Below are positions 1 to 8,584 of a stretch of 64,000 bases of DNA, piece after piece. Under the pieces are notes generated by a model. That model saw nothing but the letters and a program-made list of their open reading frames with translations. It searched no databases and was not told where the DNA came from. The DNA is from JBGSUZ01 sp964404895 (GTDB lineage Bacteria > Bacillota > Clostridia > Peptostreptococcales > Acidaminobacteraceae). Location of the stretch: assembly GCA_964404895.1 (NCBI GenBank), contig CAYOLV010000002.1, positions 248,001 through 312,000 of the forward strand, written 5' to 3'. The translations under genes were made by a program, and so were the position numbers. The stretch's first letter is position 1. Each line of letters starts with the position of its first letter.

Positions 1-98
1 CCCACTTTGATCCAAAATCCTATAGAAACAGATCTCAAATGTTCCACAGGTTCTAGCATGACACGAATGCCATTGGCCAGTGTAATTTTTTTATACAT
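1..98 (-). CDS. M16 family zinc peptidase, N-terminal fragment cut by window edge
   Basis: Only the first 32 codons are in the window. They read MYKKITLANGIRVMLEP and continue with a segment containing SVSIGFWIKVG, which matches the N-terminal strand of M16 (insulinase/processing peptidase) proteins. The zinc motif lies outside the window. The ATG at 98 is preceded by an AAGAGGTG ribosome-binding site. In many Firmicutes an M16 gene (ymxG/mlpA in Bacillus subtilis) lies downstream of pnp, which supports the call. Here it has its own promoter and follows the pnp terminator, so it is probably a separate transcription unit. Confidence 0.8.
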   Translation of the reverse strand, partial: MYKKITLANGIRVMLEPVEHLRSVSIGFWIKV

Positions 99-152
99 GA
101 ACACCTCTTAGTATTAATAGGTTAAGTAATATGCAATTTTACTCACAATACC

Positions 153-181
153 ATTATACTGAAATGAACTTGTTTTCACAA
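153..181 (-). promoter_or_regulatory. SigA-type promoter of the M16 peptidase gene
   Basis: On the minus strand TTGTGA (176-181) is separated by exactly 17 bp from a perfect TATAAT (153-158). It lies about 55 bp upstream of the M16 start codon and just after the pnp terminator. Confidence 0.75.
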
Positions 182-240
182 CCAACAACCGTCATCCTTT
201 CCATGTTTAAAAGTTAAGCTTTGGTAACTCCCTTTGTTAC

Positions 241-273
241 AAAAAGACGAGAGAACCCTTTCGGATTCTCTCG
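241..273 (-). terminator. Rho-independent terminator of pnp
   Basis: An 11-bp stem (248-258 with 263-273, one G-U pair in the RNA) with a GAAA-type tetraloop is followed on the minus strand by a short T tract (241-245). It begins about 22 bp after the pnp stop codon. Confidence 0.85.
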
Positions 274-295
274 TATATGATTTAACTAGTTGTTA

Positions 296-2392
296 TTATT
301 TGTTTTCTTCAGTCAAAAGAACTTTTCTTGAAACGTTAACACGTTTTTGTGCATCGATTTCAATGACTTTAACCATGAGTTCGTCTCCAACTTTGAAGGC
401 TTCTTCAACAGTTTTAAGTCTTTCTTTTGAAAGTTGTGAAATATGGCAAAGAGCTTCTTTACCTGGGAGCAACTCAACAAAGGCACCGAAAGTCATAATT
501 CTAACAACTTTAGCATTGTAGATTTCTCCAACTTCGATTTCTTTGACAATCCCTTGAATTTCTTTAAGGGCGTTAGCGCCACCAACTCCATCGTTTGCAG
601 TAATTAACACACGACCAGTGTCTTCAATGTCAATTTTAACATTGTGCTCTGAACAAAGTCTTGTAATGACCTTCCCACCTTGTCCAATAACTTCTCTGAT
701 TTTATCAGGATTGATATTAATTTTGTAAACACGTGGTGCATAGACAGACATGTCTTTTCTTGGAACGTCGATGCATTTTTTCATTTCGCCTAAGATATGA
801 AGTCTGCCGACTCTAGCTTGCTCAAGGGCTTTCTCCATGATTTCTCTGCTGAGACCCTTAACTTTAATATCCATTTGAAGAGCTGTGATACCCTCTTTAG
901 TACCAGCAACTTTAAAGTCCATGTCTCCAAGAGCATCTTCTAAGCCTTGGATATCTGAAAGAATAGCAATGCTTTCTTCTTTGATAAGACCCATAGCGAT
1001 ACCAGCAACCATATCTTTAATAGGAACACCTGCATCTAACAATGAAAGTGTTGAACCGCAGATTGAAGCTTGTGAACTTGAACCGTTACAAGTCAATACT
1101 TCTGAAACCAAACGAATTGCATATGGGAAATCATCTTCACTTGGAAGAACTGGAACTAATGCTCTTTCACCAAGAGCACCATGACCTACCGCACGTCTGT
1201 TGGTTCTTGTCATACCCGTCTCACCCACTGAGAATGGAGGGAAGTTGTAATGGTGCATGTAACGCTTTGTATCTTCAACGCCAATGCCGTCTAAACGCTG
1301 AGCTTCACCAAGAGCACCTAAAGTGGTAATCGTAAGGGCTTGAGTTAAACCTCTAGTAAAGAGACCTGAACCGTGAGTTCTAGGAAGAAGACCCACTTCA
1401 CAACTGATTGGTCTGATTTGATCGATTGTTCTGCCATCAGGTCTTACACCTTCAACAGTAATCATTTTTCTAACGACTTCTTTTTCGATTTCTTTAAACA
1501 TGACAGACATAAATGCTTTTTCGTCTGGATATTTTTCGCCAAGTTCAGCAATCATAGCGTCTTTAACTTCGCCTAAAGCAGCACTTCTAGCGGCTTTATC
1601 AGGTGTTCTAACAGCTACATCAATTTTATCTGTTAAGAATGCTCTAAGGTCAGCAACGAGTTCTTCGTTGATCACTTCAGGAACAACTTCCATTTTTGGT
1701 TTGCCAATTTCAGCAGCAATCGTTTCAATAAAAGCTACGATTTTCTTGATTTCGTCATGACCTCTAAGGATTGCGCCCAGCATAACTTCTTCTGAAAGAA
1801 TTTCTGCGCCAGCTTCAACCATTGTTACTGCATCTTTTGTACCTGAAACGACTAAGCTGAGTTTAGATACTTCTCTTTGCTCAGTCGTAGGGTTGATGAC
1901 ATATTGTCCATCGATGTAACCTACTGTTACTGAACCTGTTGGGCCATCAAATGGTACATCTGAAATAGATAAGGCAATAGATGAACCAATCATGGCAACG
2001 ATGTCAGGTTGATTTTCTTGGTCAACTGAGAAAACTGTTGTCGTGATTTGAACTTCGTTTTTGAAGCCCTCTGGGAAAAGTGGTCTGATCGGTCTATCGA
2101 TCAATCTTGAAGTTAATACAGCCTTTTCAGAAGGTCTGCCTTCTCTTTTAATGTATCCTCCTGGTATTTTACCAACTGAGTACATTTTTTCTTCGTAATC
2201 TACGCTAAGTGGGAAGAAATCAATTCCCTCTTTAGGTTTTTTGCTGCCGACAACTGTACAAAGCACGTACGTTTCGCCATAACTGACCATACATGAACCG
2301 TTTGCAAGATTAGCAACTTTGCCAGTCTCTACTTTTAACGTTCTTCCGGCAAGTTCCATTTCAAAATTTCTGATTATTCTTTCGCCTTCCAT
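296..2392 (-). CDS. pnp: Polyribonucleotide nucleotidyltransferase (PNPase)
   Basis: PNPase is a phosphorolytic 3'-5' exoribonuclease of the cytoplasmic RNA decay machinery. The 698-residue length is normal. The order is two RNase PH-like domains joined by a helical linker, then a KH domain (IGQGGKVITRL, about residues 565-575) and a C-terminal S1 domain (about 625-692). The second PH core has the conserved FPPFSVGETG and the GSSSQASICG segment. The ATG at 2392 has an AAGGAGG site about 7 nt upstream. It follows rpsO, the classical rpsO-pnp order. A terminator and then a long imperfect stem-loop lie between the two genes, so pnp expression may depend on read-through or on processing of the leader. 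Confidence 0.97.
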   Translation of the reverse strand: MEGERIIRNFEMELAGRTLKVETGKVANLANGSCMVSYGETYVLCTVVGSKKPKEGIDFFPLSVDYEEKMYSVGKIPGGYIKREGRPSEKAVLTSRLIDRPIRPLFPEGFKNEVQITTTVFSVDQENQPDIVAMIGSSIALSISDVPFDGPTGSVTVGYIDGQYVINPTTEQREVSKLSLVVSGTKDAVTMVEAGAEILSEEVMLGAILRGHDEIKKIVAFIETIAAEIGKPKMEVVPEVINEELVADLRAFLTDKIDVAVRTPDKAARSAALGEVKDAMIAELGEKYPDEKAFMSVMFKEIEKEVVRKMITVEGVRPDGRTIDQIRPISCEVGLLPRTHGSGLFTRGLTQALTITTLGALGEAQRLDGIGVEDTKRYMHHYNFPPFSVGETGMTRTNRRAVGHGALGERALVPVLPSEDDFPYAIRLVSEVLTCNGSSSQASICGSTLSLLDAGVPIKDMVAGIAMGLIKEESIAILSDIQGLEDALGDMDFKVAGTKEGITALQMDIKVKGLSREIMEKALEQARVGRLHILGEMKKCIDVPRKDMSVYAPRVYKININPDKIREVIGQGGKVITRLCSEHNVKIDIEDTGRVLITANDGVGGANALKEIQGIVKEIEVGEIYNAKVVRIMTFGAFVELLPGKEALCHISQLSKERLKTVEEAFKVGDELMVKVIEIDAQKRVNVSRKVLLTEENK

Positions 2393-2417
2393 CTAAAAAC
2401 CTCCTTAATTATTGGGT

Positions 2418-2525
2418 GGTCATATCAGCCGAAATTTATCCTACTTGCTCTAATGTCTAATGGGTAATTCTTTTTAGACATCACAGAAAGTAGGACAAGA
2501 TAATAAATTCCGAATGCTTATGACC
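2418..2525 (-). promoter_or_regulatory. Long imperfect stem-loop in the pnp leader
   Basis: Arms pair from the outside in as 2418-2424 with 2519-2525, 2430-2438 with about 2504-2512, 2439-2446 with about 2489-2496, and 2453-2459 with 2475-2481, leaving a loop of about 15 nt. This is a nearly continuous stem with small bulges covering most of the rpsO-pnp gap. Escherichia coli has an RNase III-cleaved stem at this location that underlies PNPase autoregulation. The same role here is only inferred. Confidence 0.6.
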
Positions 2526-2550
2526 TTCAAAGCATAGGCCTATAGGCCAA

Positions 2551-2577
2551 AAAGTAATAAAGCGGGCAAAGCCCGCT
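2551..2577 (-). terminator. Terminator or attenuator after rpsO
   Basis: A GC-rich 7-bp stem (AGCGGGC at 2561-2567 with GCCCGCT at 2571-2577) with a 3-nt loop begins four bases after the rpsO stop codon. On the minus strand it runs into TTATTACTTTTT. The U run is imperfect, so partial read-through to pnp is likely. A GGCCTATAGGCC palindrome follows at 2537-2548. Confidence 0.75.
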
Positions 2578-2581
2578 CATA

Positions 2582-2845
2582 TTATTTTCTTAAGCCTAAT
2601 TTGCCGATAAGTGTTCTGTATCTCTCAATATCTTTATCTCTTAAGTAGCCAAGCAAGCTTCTTCTTGCGCCGACCATTTTCAAAAGACCTCTTCTTGAGT
2701 GATGATCCTTTTTGTGCATTTGAAGATGCTCATTAAGTTCGTTGATTCTGAACGTTAATAAAGCAACTTGCACTTCAGGAGAACCCGTATCGCCTTCGTG
2801 TGTCTTGTAGTCATTGATGATTTGAATTTTTTGTTCTTTAGTCAT
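2582..2845 (-). CDS. rpsO: 30S ribosomal protein S15
   Basis: S15 binds the central domain of 16S rRNA and helps form the 30S platform. The 87-residue protein has the family signatures GDTGSPEVQVALLT and the HKKDHHSRRGLLKMVGARRSLLGYL segment (key residues H, D, R, G), covering almost the whole length. The start has a GGAGGTG site. A strong promoter lies about 85-115 bp upstream at the end of ribF, so rpsO can be transcribed apart from the infB-ribF genes. The leader of roughly 80 nt could hold an S15 autoregulatory structure, which I could not define. Confidence 0.97.
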   Translation of the reverse strand: MTKEQKIQIINDYKTHEGDTGSPEVQVALLTFRINELNEHLQMHKKDHHSRRGLLKMVGARRSLLGYLRDKDIERYRTLIGKLGLRK

Positions 2846-2930
2846 GTGTTGTACACCTCCATAAATTTATCCCCCTATCCCAAGTAAATCGTCGGTGTGT
2901 CGATAAACATAGCGTAGGGTTAGCATAACA

Positions 2931-2959
2931 ATTATATACTATACCGCTTATACAGTCAA
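2931..2959 (-). promoter_or_regulatory. SigA promoter of rpsO-pnp
   Basis: TTGACT (2954-2959), a 17-bp spacer and a perfect TATAAT (2931-2936) lie on the minus strand. The -35 box overlaps the last codons of ribF. Confidence 0.85.
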
Positions 2960-3913
2960 TTTAATTTGACAATCTTCAGGACTCAATTTATTGAAATAAT
3001 GAGTTTTGGCATAATGCAAATCCTCTTTCATTCTTGCAATTAAAGCCTCTAAAGAATCAAATTTTTGTTCGTCTCGAATGTGATCAATGAAGAAAATTCG
3101 AATCGTTTCTCCGTAAATGTCTTCATCAAAATCCAAGAGAAAACTTTCGAGGTTTAATTCAGTCTGATCAAACGTTGGATTATAGCCCACATTGCTTAAA
3201 CTGGGATAGAGCACATTTCCCACTTCAGTATAACTGACATAAACCCCGGGTTTAATCAAACTCATATGAGTTTCTGGCAAAATATTAGCTGTTGGGAACC
3301 CCAGTTTTCGACCTACTTGCTTGCCTTTTATAACTGGCCCAACAACACTGTAAGGTCTGCCTAGCATTGCTCTTGCCGCTGCCATGTCTCCGTGTTTGAT
3401 GCGGTCTCTAATTTCAGAACTGCTGATTTTATGTCCGTTAAGAGACACTGGAGAAACAACCATTAATTCGTAACCATATTTGACAGACAGCTGTTTAAGA
3501 AGATCTACATCTCCTTCAGCACCTTTTCCAAATCTGTAATCAAAACCTACTGCCAGACTTTTTACGTTCATGCCATCGATTAAGAAGTTTTTTACAAACA
3601 AATCTGGAGACGTCTTCATAAAAGTTTCATCAAAGGGAACCATTAAGAGATAGTCTGCACCCGTGGCTTCAATCAGCTTGATTTTGTCGCTGTTGCTGGC
3701 TAGTTTTTGAACCTTATGACCATTTCTGGTGAGTTCTCTCGGATGATTGCTAAAAGTATAGACCACACTTTTATAGCCTTTTTCAATACAATGAGCAACC
3801 ATTCGCCCAATCACTTCTTGATGTCCAATATGCAGACCATCAAAAGTACCAAGGGCTATTCCGATAGGTTCTTTTGAACTCGATAATTCAGTTAAATCAT
3901 ATAAGATTTTCAC
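2948..3913 (-). CDS. ribF: Bifunctional riboflavin kinase / FAD synthetase
   Basis: This enzyme phosphorylates riboflavin to FMN and adenylates FMN to FAD in the cytosol. The N-terminal nucleotidyltransferase domain carries LGTFDGLHIGH (about residues 20-30) and the SSSEIRDRI adenylylation motif. The C-terminal riboflavin kinase domain has GRKLGFPTANI and the conserved glutamate region around LNLESFLLDFDEDIYG. The length of 321 residues is typical. Its ATG overlaps the truB stop codon by 4 bp, which indicates translational coupling. Confidence 0.96.
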   Translation of the reverse strand: MKILYDLTELSSSKEPIGIALGTFDGLHIGHQEVIGRMVAHCIEKGYKSVVYTFSNHPRELTRNGHKVQKLASNSDKIKLIEATGADYLLMVPFDETFMKTSPDLFVKNFLIDGMNVKSLAVGFDYRFGKGAEGDVDLLKQLSVKYGYELMVVSPVSLNGHKISSSEIRDRIKHGDMAAARAMLGRPYSVVGPVIKGKQVGRKLGFPTANILPETHMSLIKPGVYVSYTEVGNVLYPSLSNVGYNPTFDQTELNLESFLLDFDEDIYGETIRIFFIDHIRDEQKFDSLEALIARMKEDLHYAKTHYFNKLSPEDCQIKLTV

Positions 3914-4812
3914 GATTCATCACCACTGTAGAGGCGTTTTTCCAGCATCAAATTTTGAGTAGATACTTGGTACGCGCCAATTCCAATAAAGTCATTTTCA
4001 CAATAAAGTCTATACTGGCGGTCTTCCTCAGGTCTTTCATTTAAAAAACCGCTCAAGTCTATTTTAATCCCATTTAGGAGTTTTGCCAAAGCAAATTTAG
4101 ATATATGACAAGCTTCTAGGATTACAAAAGGATGGTCCAGTCCGTGAAGAATTTCGTCAACACGTCCTGTTTCAACATAGTGACTGACCTCTTCAAGCGT
4201 CAAAGCCGATCCAATTTCAAAGACACCGCTTTTCATACGAATTAAACTGGTCATGTGGGCGTGGCAACCTAGTTTTTCCCCAATATCATGGCAAATGGTT
4301 CTCACATAAGTTCCTTTAGAACAGGTAATGTCAAGGCATAGACCATCTTCATAACGGCGGATTACTTTAAGCTCATGTATGGTCTGTCTTCTCGCTTTTC
4401 GTTCAACGACAATGCCTTCTCTGGCAAGATCTACAAGTTTTTTTCCATCTATCTTTAACGCACTATACATAGGTGGTATTTGGTCGATTTCGCCTATAAA
4501 TTCAGCGAGTACCGCATCTATTGCTTCTTCAGAAGGCACAACATCTGATTGTTCAAGTACGGTTCCCCATCTGTCTTGCGTATCTGTAGAAGCGCCAAAC
4601 TTCAGCTCACAGCGATATGTTTTCTGATCATTGGTCAAATGTTCTACAACTTTTGTCCCTCTGCCAATGCAAATGGGCAGTACGCCAACAGCCATAGGAT
4701 CTAGCGTCCCTGTATGGCCTATTTTTTTAAAGTGCAAGATCCGTCTCAAAAGACAAACCACATCGTTAGAAGTCATATCTGTGGGTTTGAGGACATTTAT
4801 AATGCCGTTCAT
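3910..4812 (-). CDS. truB: tRNA pseudouridine-55 synthase
   Basis: TruB makes the universal pseudouridine 55 in the T loop of tRNAs. The motif GHTGTLDPMAVGVLPICIG is present, with catalytic Asp38. KGTYVRTICHDIG and the conserved PPMYSALKIDGKKLVDLAREG region follow. The C-terminal part (about 225-300) is a short PUA-like extension. At 300 residues it is the usual size. It overlaps nrnA and ribF by 4 bp each. Confidence 0.96.
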   Translation of the reverse strand: MNGIINVLKPTDMTSNDVVCLLRRILHFKKIGHTGTLDPMAVGVLPICIGRGTKVVEHLTNDQKTYRCELKFGASTDTQDRWGTVLEQSDVVPSEEAIDAVLAEFIGEIDQIPPMYSALKIDGKKLVDLAREGIVVERKARRQTIHELKVIRRYEDGLCLDITCSKGTYVRTICHDIGEKLGCHAHMTSLIRMKSGVFEIGSALTLEEVSHYVETGRVDEILHGLDHPFVILEACHISKFALAKLLNGIKIDLSGFLNERPEEDRQYRLYCENDFIGIGAYQVSTQNLMLEKRLYSGDES

Positions 4813-5789
4813 AATCTCACCTGACTTTTTAAAGTACTGAGAATCAATTCCAAGGCATTTTCTAGTGGCATTTCCATTGAGAACCCTGCCGCTTTTCTGT
4901 GTCCGCCGCCGCCAAATTTTAAGCTAAAGGCCGCCACATCAAAGTCGTGCTTGGACCTTGTACTTACTTTAAAGTGGTTAGGCTTGATTTCTCTTAAAAA
5001 TACAGCCACTTCAAGTCCAGAGATGTCCCTGATAGACTCACAGATACCATCCGTGTCATAGTTTACAATTTTAGAATTTTCTACATCTTGTAATTGGATG
5101 TAAGTCACACCAATTTTACCGCCCACATGCAGTTCCAAATGGTTCAACGCAACTTGCAATAATTTGACTTGATCAAAATCCTTGTTCTGATACACTTCAA
5201 CAATTGCCTTTTGAGCGTCAAATCCCGTCTCTAATAGACTTGCCACAACTCGGTGAGTCTTTGGAGAGGTATTGTCGTATTTAAAACTGCCTGTGTCTGT
5301 TGTAATTCCCACATAGAGAGGTTCTGCCAACTCTTGATCAATTGTGCCACCGTTGATTTTTATCAATTCATAAACCAGTTCTGCTGTGGAAGAAGCTTCA
5401 TGCTCAATCCAAGTAACCTCTGCAAATAATTCGTTGGTCACATGGTGATCAATGTTAAAATGCATCGCCGCTTCTTCATAAATAAGTCTGCGATCGCCGA
5501 CACGTTCTAAATCGCTGCCGTCTACTACGATGACAGCGTATGAATCTTTCTCCCAGCCCAGACTATTAAAACCTTCAGAGGTGATAAAATCTTCAGTGTT
5601 CAAAAAACGCAAACTGACCGGCAATGTTTCGTTGTTAACAACGTAACTTACCAGCCCTAAGGATTTAAAAAATATATTAAGTGCAATACAGGAGCCTATT
5701 GTGTCCCCGTCCGGATGAATATGTGGGAGCACAATCATGCGCTCCCACTTTTTAAAATCATAAGGCTGGGAAAGGGGTAACTTCGTCAC
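4809..5789 (-). CDS. nrnA: DHH/DHHA1 phosphoesterase, oligoribonuclease / pAp phosphatase type
   Basis: NrnA-type enzymes degrade nano-RNAs and dephosphorylate 3'-phosphoadenosine 5'-phosphate. The DHH core is visible as HIHPDGDTIGS, then VVDGSD, then NIDHHVTNE, then GITTDTGSFKY. The DHHA1 domain ends in FGGGGHRKAAGF. The frame stays open upstream to 5867, but that extension overlaps the acidic tail of rbfA. The likely start is the GTG at 5789 (TKLPLSQPYDFKKWERMIVLP), five bases past the rbfA stop and preceded by AGGAGGAA. That gives 326 residues, normal for the family. The ribosome-binding site is built from the last Glu codons of rbfA. Confidence 0.92.
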   Translation of the reverse strand: MTKLPLSQPYDFKKWERMIVLPHIHPDGDTIGSCIALNIFFKSLGLVSYVVNNETLPVSLRFLNTEDFITSEGFNSLGWEKDSYAVIVVDGSDLERVGDRRLIYEEAAMHFNIDHHVTNELFAEVTWIEHEASSTAELVYELIKINGGTIDQELAEPLYVGITTDTGSFKYDNTSPKTHRVVASLLETGFDAQKAIVEVYQNKDFDQVKLLQVALNHLELHVGGKIGVTYIQLQDVENSKIVNYDTDGICESIRDISGLEVAVFLREIKPNHFKVSTRSKHDFDVAAFSLKFGGGGHRKAAGFSMEMPLENALELILSTLKSQVRL

Positions 5790-5793
5790 GTCC

Positions 5794-6384
5794 CTATTCC
5801 TCCTCGTCTTCATCTGTGTTGCGATCTTCGTCAAAGTCGTCTTCGTCTGCATTACGATCTTCATCATAATCTTCGTCGTCTTCGTCTAAATCTTCATCGT
5901 CTTCATCTTCGTCAAATTCATCATCTTCGTCATCAAAGTCGATATCTTCATCGTCATCATCTTCATCGATGTCATCGCTGCCATCGAGTTGACGCCCTCT
6001 TGCTTCTTCCATTTCTCGCTTTTCAGCTTCTAAAAGTTGATCTGCGCCTACATCTTTGAGTAATTGGTTAATGTACATGCCATTCTCAATGGATCTATCT
6101 AAAACGAAAACAGGTTCAGGGGTAATTCGAAGTTTGAGCTCTTTGCCGATTTCTTTACGAATAAAGCCTTTGGCACTGTTTAAACCTTCAAGGGTCTTTT
6201 GTGGATCCGCTTTTGGGTCGTAAACACTGATATAGATATTGGTGAATGACAAATCATTGGTTGTGTCTACATGAACCACGCTAGTCATTTTAGAGACGCG
6301 TGGGTCTTTCATATTGAACATAATCAAATGACTGACAATCTTTTTAATTTCTTCTGAAATTCTCTTATTTCTTTGTTTACTCAT
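5794..6384 (-). CDS. rbfA: Ribosome-binding factor A with long acidic C-terminal tail
   Basis: RbfA is a 30S maturation and cold-adaptation factor. Residues 1-120 match the family: RISEEIKKIVSHLI, MKDPRVSKMTSVVHVD, NIYISVYD, then a KH-like core ending in ITPEPVFVLDRSIENGMYINQLL. Typical RbfA proteins end near residue 115-125. This one continues to 196. From about residue 135 it is almost entirely Asp and Glu, with a near-duplicated unit containing DEDRN at the end. The DNA of the tail is internally repetitive, which suggests expansion by slippage. Its last codons supply the nrnA ribosome-binding site. Confidence 0.93.
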   Translation of the reverse strand: MSKQRNKRISEEIKKIVSHLIMFNMKDPRVSKMTSVVHVDTTNDLSFTNIYISVYDPKADPQKTLEGLNSAKGFIRKEIGKELKLRITPEPVFVLDRSIENGMYINQLLKDVGADQLLEAEKREMEEARGRQLDGSDDIDEDDDDEDIDFDDEDDEFDEDEDDEDLDEDDEDYDEDRNADEDDFDEDRNTDEDEEE

Positions 6385-6422
6385 TTATTTCACCTGCTTT
6401 CTGCGCATTTATCTATTACGCT

Positions 6423-8576
6423 CTAGCTTCTTTTAACTTCTTCAATGAGGAATGCTTCAATTTCATCATCCACTTTAAGATCGTTATAGTTATCGAATCC
6501 AATACCACACTCGTATCCAGCTGCAACTTCTTTCGCATCGTCTTTGAAACGTCTAAGAGAAGAAATCTTGCCTTCGTGGATAATAATGCCTTCTCTGATT
6601 AAACGGATTTGAGCATTTCTAACCACTTTACCAGTAAGAACATAAGCACCAGCAATAATACCAAGATTTGGTACTTTGAAGAGTTCACGAACTTGAATTC
6701 TACCAATAACCACTTCTTTGTAGATTGGGTCTAACATCCCTTTCATCGCTTGAGCAACATCATCGATTGCTTCATAGATGATTCTGTATGTTTTAAGGTA
6801 TACGCCCTCACGGTTAGCAATATCTTGAACCGTTGTAGAAGGTCTTACATTAAAACCGATAATGATGGCGTTAGAAGCAGATGCCAAAAGAATATCGTTT
6901 TCAGAAATTGTCCCAACGTTTGTATGGATGACGTTGACACGAACTTCGTCATTAGAAAGTTTAAGTAATGAACCTTTTAAAGCTTCAATTGAGCCGTGAA
7001 CGTCTGCCTTAATGATAATATTAAGATCCTTGATTTGACCGTCTTGAATTTGGCTAAAGAGGTCTTCAAGAGAAACGTGCGGGTTCTTTTTAAGGCTTGA
7101 GTTTCTAAGTTCTAACTGTCTTCTTTCAGCAAGAATTCTAGCTTGTTTCTCGTCTACAGCCACATAGAATTTATCTCCAGCTTGAGGTACTTCATTCAAA
7201 CCAGTAATTTCTACACAAGTTGCAGGACCAGCAATTTTGATTTTCTTGCCTAAGTGGTTGAACATCGCTCTCACACGGCCATAAGTTGTGCCGGCAATTA
7301 CTGGGTCCCCTACTTGAATAATACCTGTTTCGATAAGGGCTGTTGCTACTGTTCCGCGGCCTTTATCTACTTTAGCTTCTAAAATCGTACCAATAGCTGG
7401 TCGATTTGGATTTGCTTTAAGTTCCAACATTTCAGAAACGAGAAGTACCATTTCAAGAAGTTGGTCAATACCTTCACCTTTAATTGCTGACACAGGTACA
7501 GCAATAACTTCGCCGCCCCACTCTTCAATCAAAAGACCATGGTCTGCTAATTCTTGCTTCACGCGATCTTGGTTGGCATTGATTTTATCAATTTTATTGA
7601 TGGCTACAATGATTGGAACGCCTGCAGCTTTAGCATGGTCAATCGCTTCTTTTGTTTGTGGCATAACACCGTCATCGGCAGCAACAACTAAAATAGCAAT
7701 ATCTGTAACCTTAGCGCCTCTGGCTCTAAGTGAGGTGAACGCTTCATGTCCAGGTGTGTCTAAGAATACGATTTTCTCACCATTGTGTCTGACTTCAGAA
7801 GCACCGATATGCTGTGTGATACCACCGGCTTCGCCAGTTGTAACGCTAGTTTTTCTGATGGCATCTAATAGGGATGTCTTACCGTGGTCAACGTGACCCA
7901 TTACGGTTACGACTGGAGCTCTCTTTACAAGATCTGCTGGATCGTCGTCGAAATTGAAACGGATATCTTCCATTTCTTCTTCTGTCAATTCTTTAGAAAC
8001 CGATACATTGTACTCAGCAGCAATCAGTTCAGCTGTTTCGAAGTCCAACTCTTGGTTAATTGTGGCCATAATGCCGATGTTCATTAATTTTGTAATGATA
8101 TCGTTAAGGCCTTTTTTAAGAAGCTTGGCAAATTCGCCAACCGTAATGGTTGCGCCAATAACCACGTCATTTTCGTATGCAACTTCTTGAGGTTTGTAAG
8201 GATTGCTATCGACGCCGTGCTTAAAGTTTTTCTTTTTAGTTTTGCCTTTTTTATTAGAACCTTTATTTTTAATGCGATCTAAAGCTTCCATTTCTTCCAT
8301 TTCATCTAAATCATCGTAATCATCTAGGATTACATCATCATTATCGTCTTGTATGATCTCTTCGTTTTCTTCCATAGTTACCTCTTTCTCTGAAACTGCC
8401 GCGTTTCCTGCAGTTCTGAGCAATTCATTCACAAGGTCGTAATCTGCGCCTTCAATGCTGCTCATGTGATTTTTGACTTCAAGACCGAGTTCTTGAAGTT
8501 TTTCGATACAGTCTTTGCTAGATATTCCAAGCTCTTTAGCGAGCTCATGTACTCTAATTTTAGACAATTGAGTCAC
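6423..8576 (-). CDS. infB: Translation initiation factor IF-2
   Basis: IF-2 is the GTPase that brings initiator tRNA to the 30S subunit and promotes subunit joining. An N-terminal IF2_N helix bundle (about 1-56) is followed by an acidic then lysine-rich linker (about 65-120) and a second IF2_N-like segment (about 135-195). The G domain follows with GHVDHGKT (227-234), DTPGHEAF and NKID, then domains II-IV. At 717 residues it has a shorter linker than Bacillus or Escherichia IF-2. It lies in the standard nusA-ylxR-ylxQ-infB-rbfA order. Confidence 0.97.
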   Translation of the reverse strand: MTQLSKIRVHELAKELGISSKDCIEKLQELGLEVKNHMSSIEGADYDLVNELLRTAGNAAVSEKEVTMEENEEIIQDDNDDVILDDYDDLDEMEEMEALDRIKNKGSNKKGKTKKKNFKHGVDSNPYKPQEVAYENDVVIGATITVGEFAKLLKKGLNDIITKLMNIGIMATINQELDFETAELIAAEYNVSVSKELTEEEMEDIRFNFDDDPADLVKRAPVVTVMGHVDHGKTSLLDAIRKTSVTTGEAGGITQHIGASEVRHNGEKIVFLDTPGHEAFTSLRARGAKVTDIAILVVAADDGVMPQTKEAIDHAKAAGVPIIVAINKIDKINANQDRVKQELADHGLLIEEWGGEVIAVPVSAIKGEGIDQLLEMVLLVSEMLELKANPNRPAIGTILEAKVDKGRGTVATALIETGIIQVGDPVIAGTTYGRVRAMFNHLGKKIKIAGPATCVEITGLNEVPQAGDKFYVAVDEKQARILAERRQLELRNSSLKKNPHVSLEDLFSQIQDGQIKDLNIIIKADVHGSIEALKGSLLKLSNDEVRVNVIHTNVGTISENDILLASASNAIIIGFNVRPSTTVQDIANREGVYLKTYRIIYEAIDDVAQAMKGMLDPIYKEVVIGRIQVRELFKVPNLGIIAGAYVLTGKVVRNAQIRLIREGIIIHEGKISSLRRFKDDAKEVAAGYECGIGFDNYNDLKVDDEIEAFLIEEVKRS

Positions 8577-8584
8577 CCCCGTAT

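Noticed and set aside
5790..5867. Upstream extension of nrnA to 5867
   Set aside because: It reads the repetitive rbfA tail in another frame and has no ribosome-binding site; the GTG at 5789 is better.
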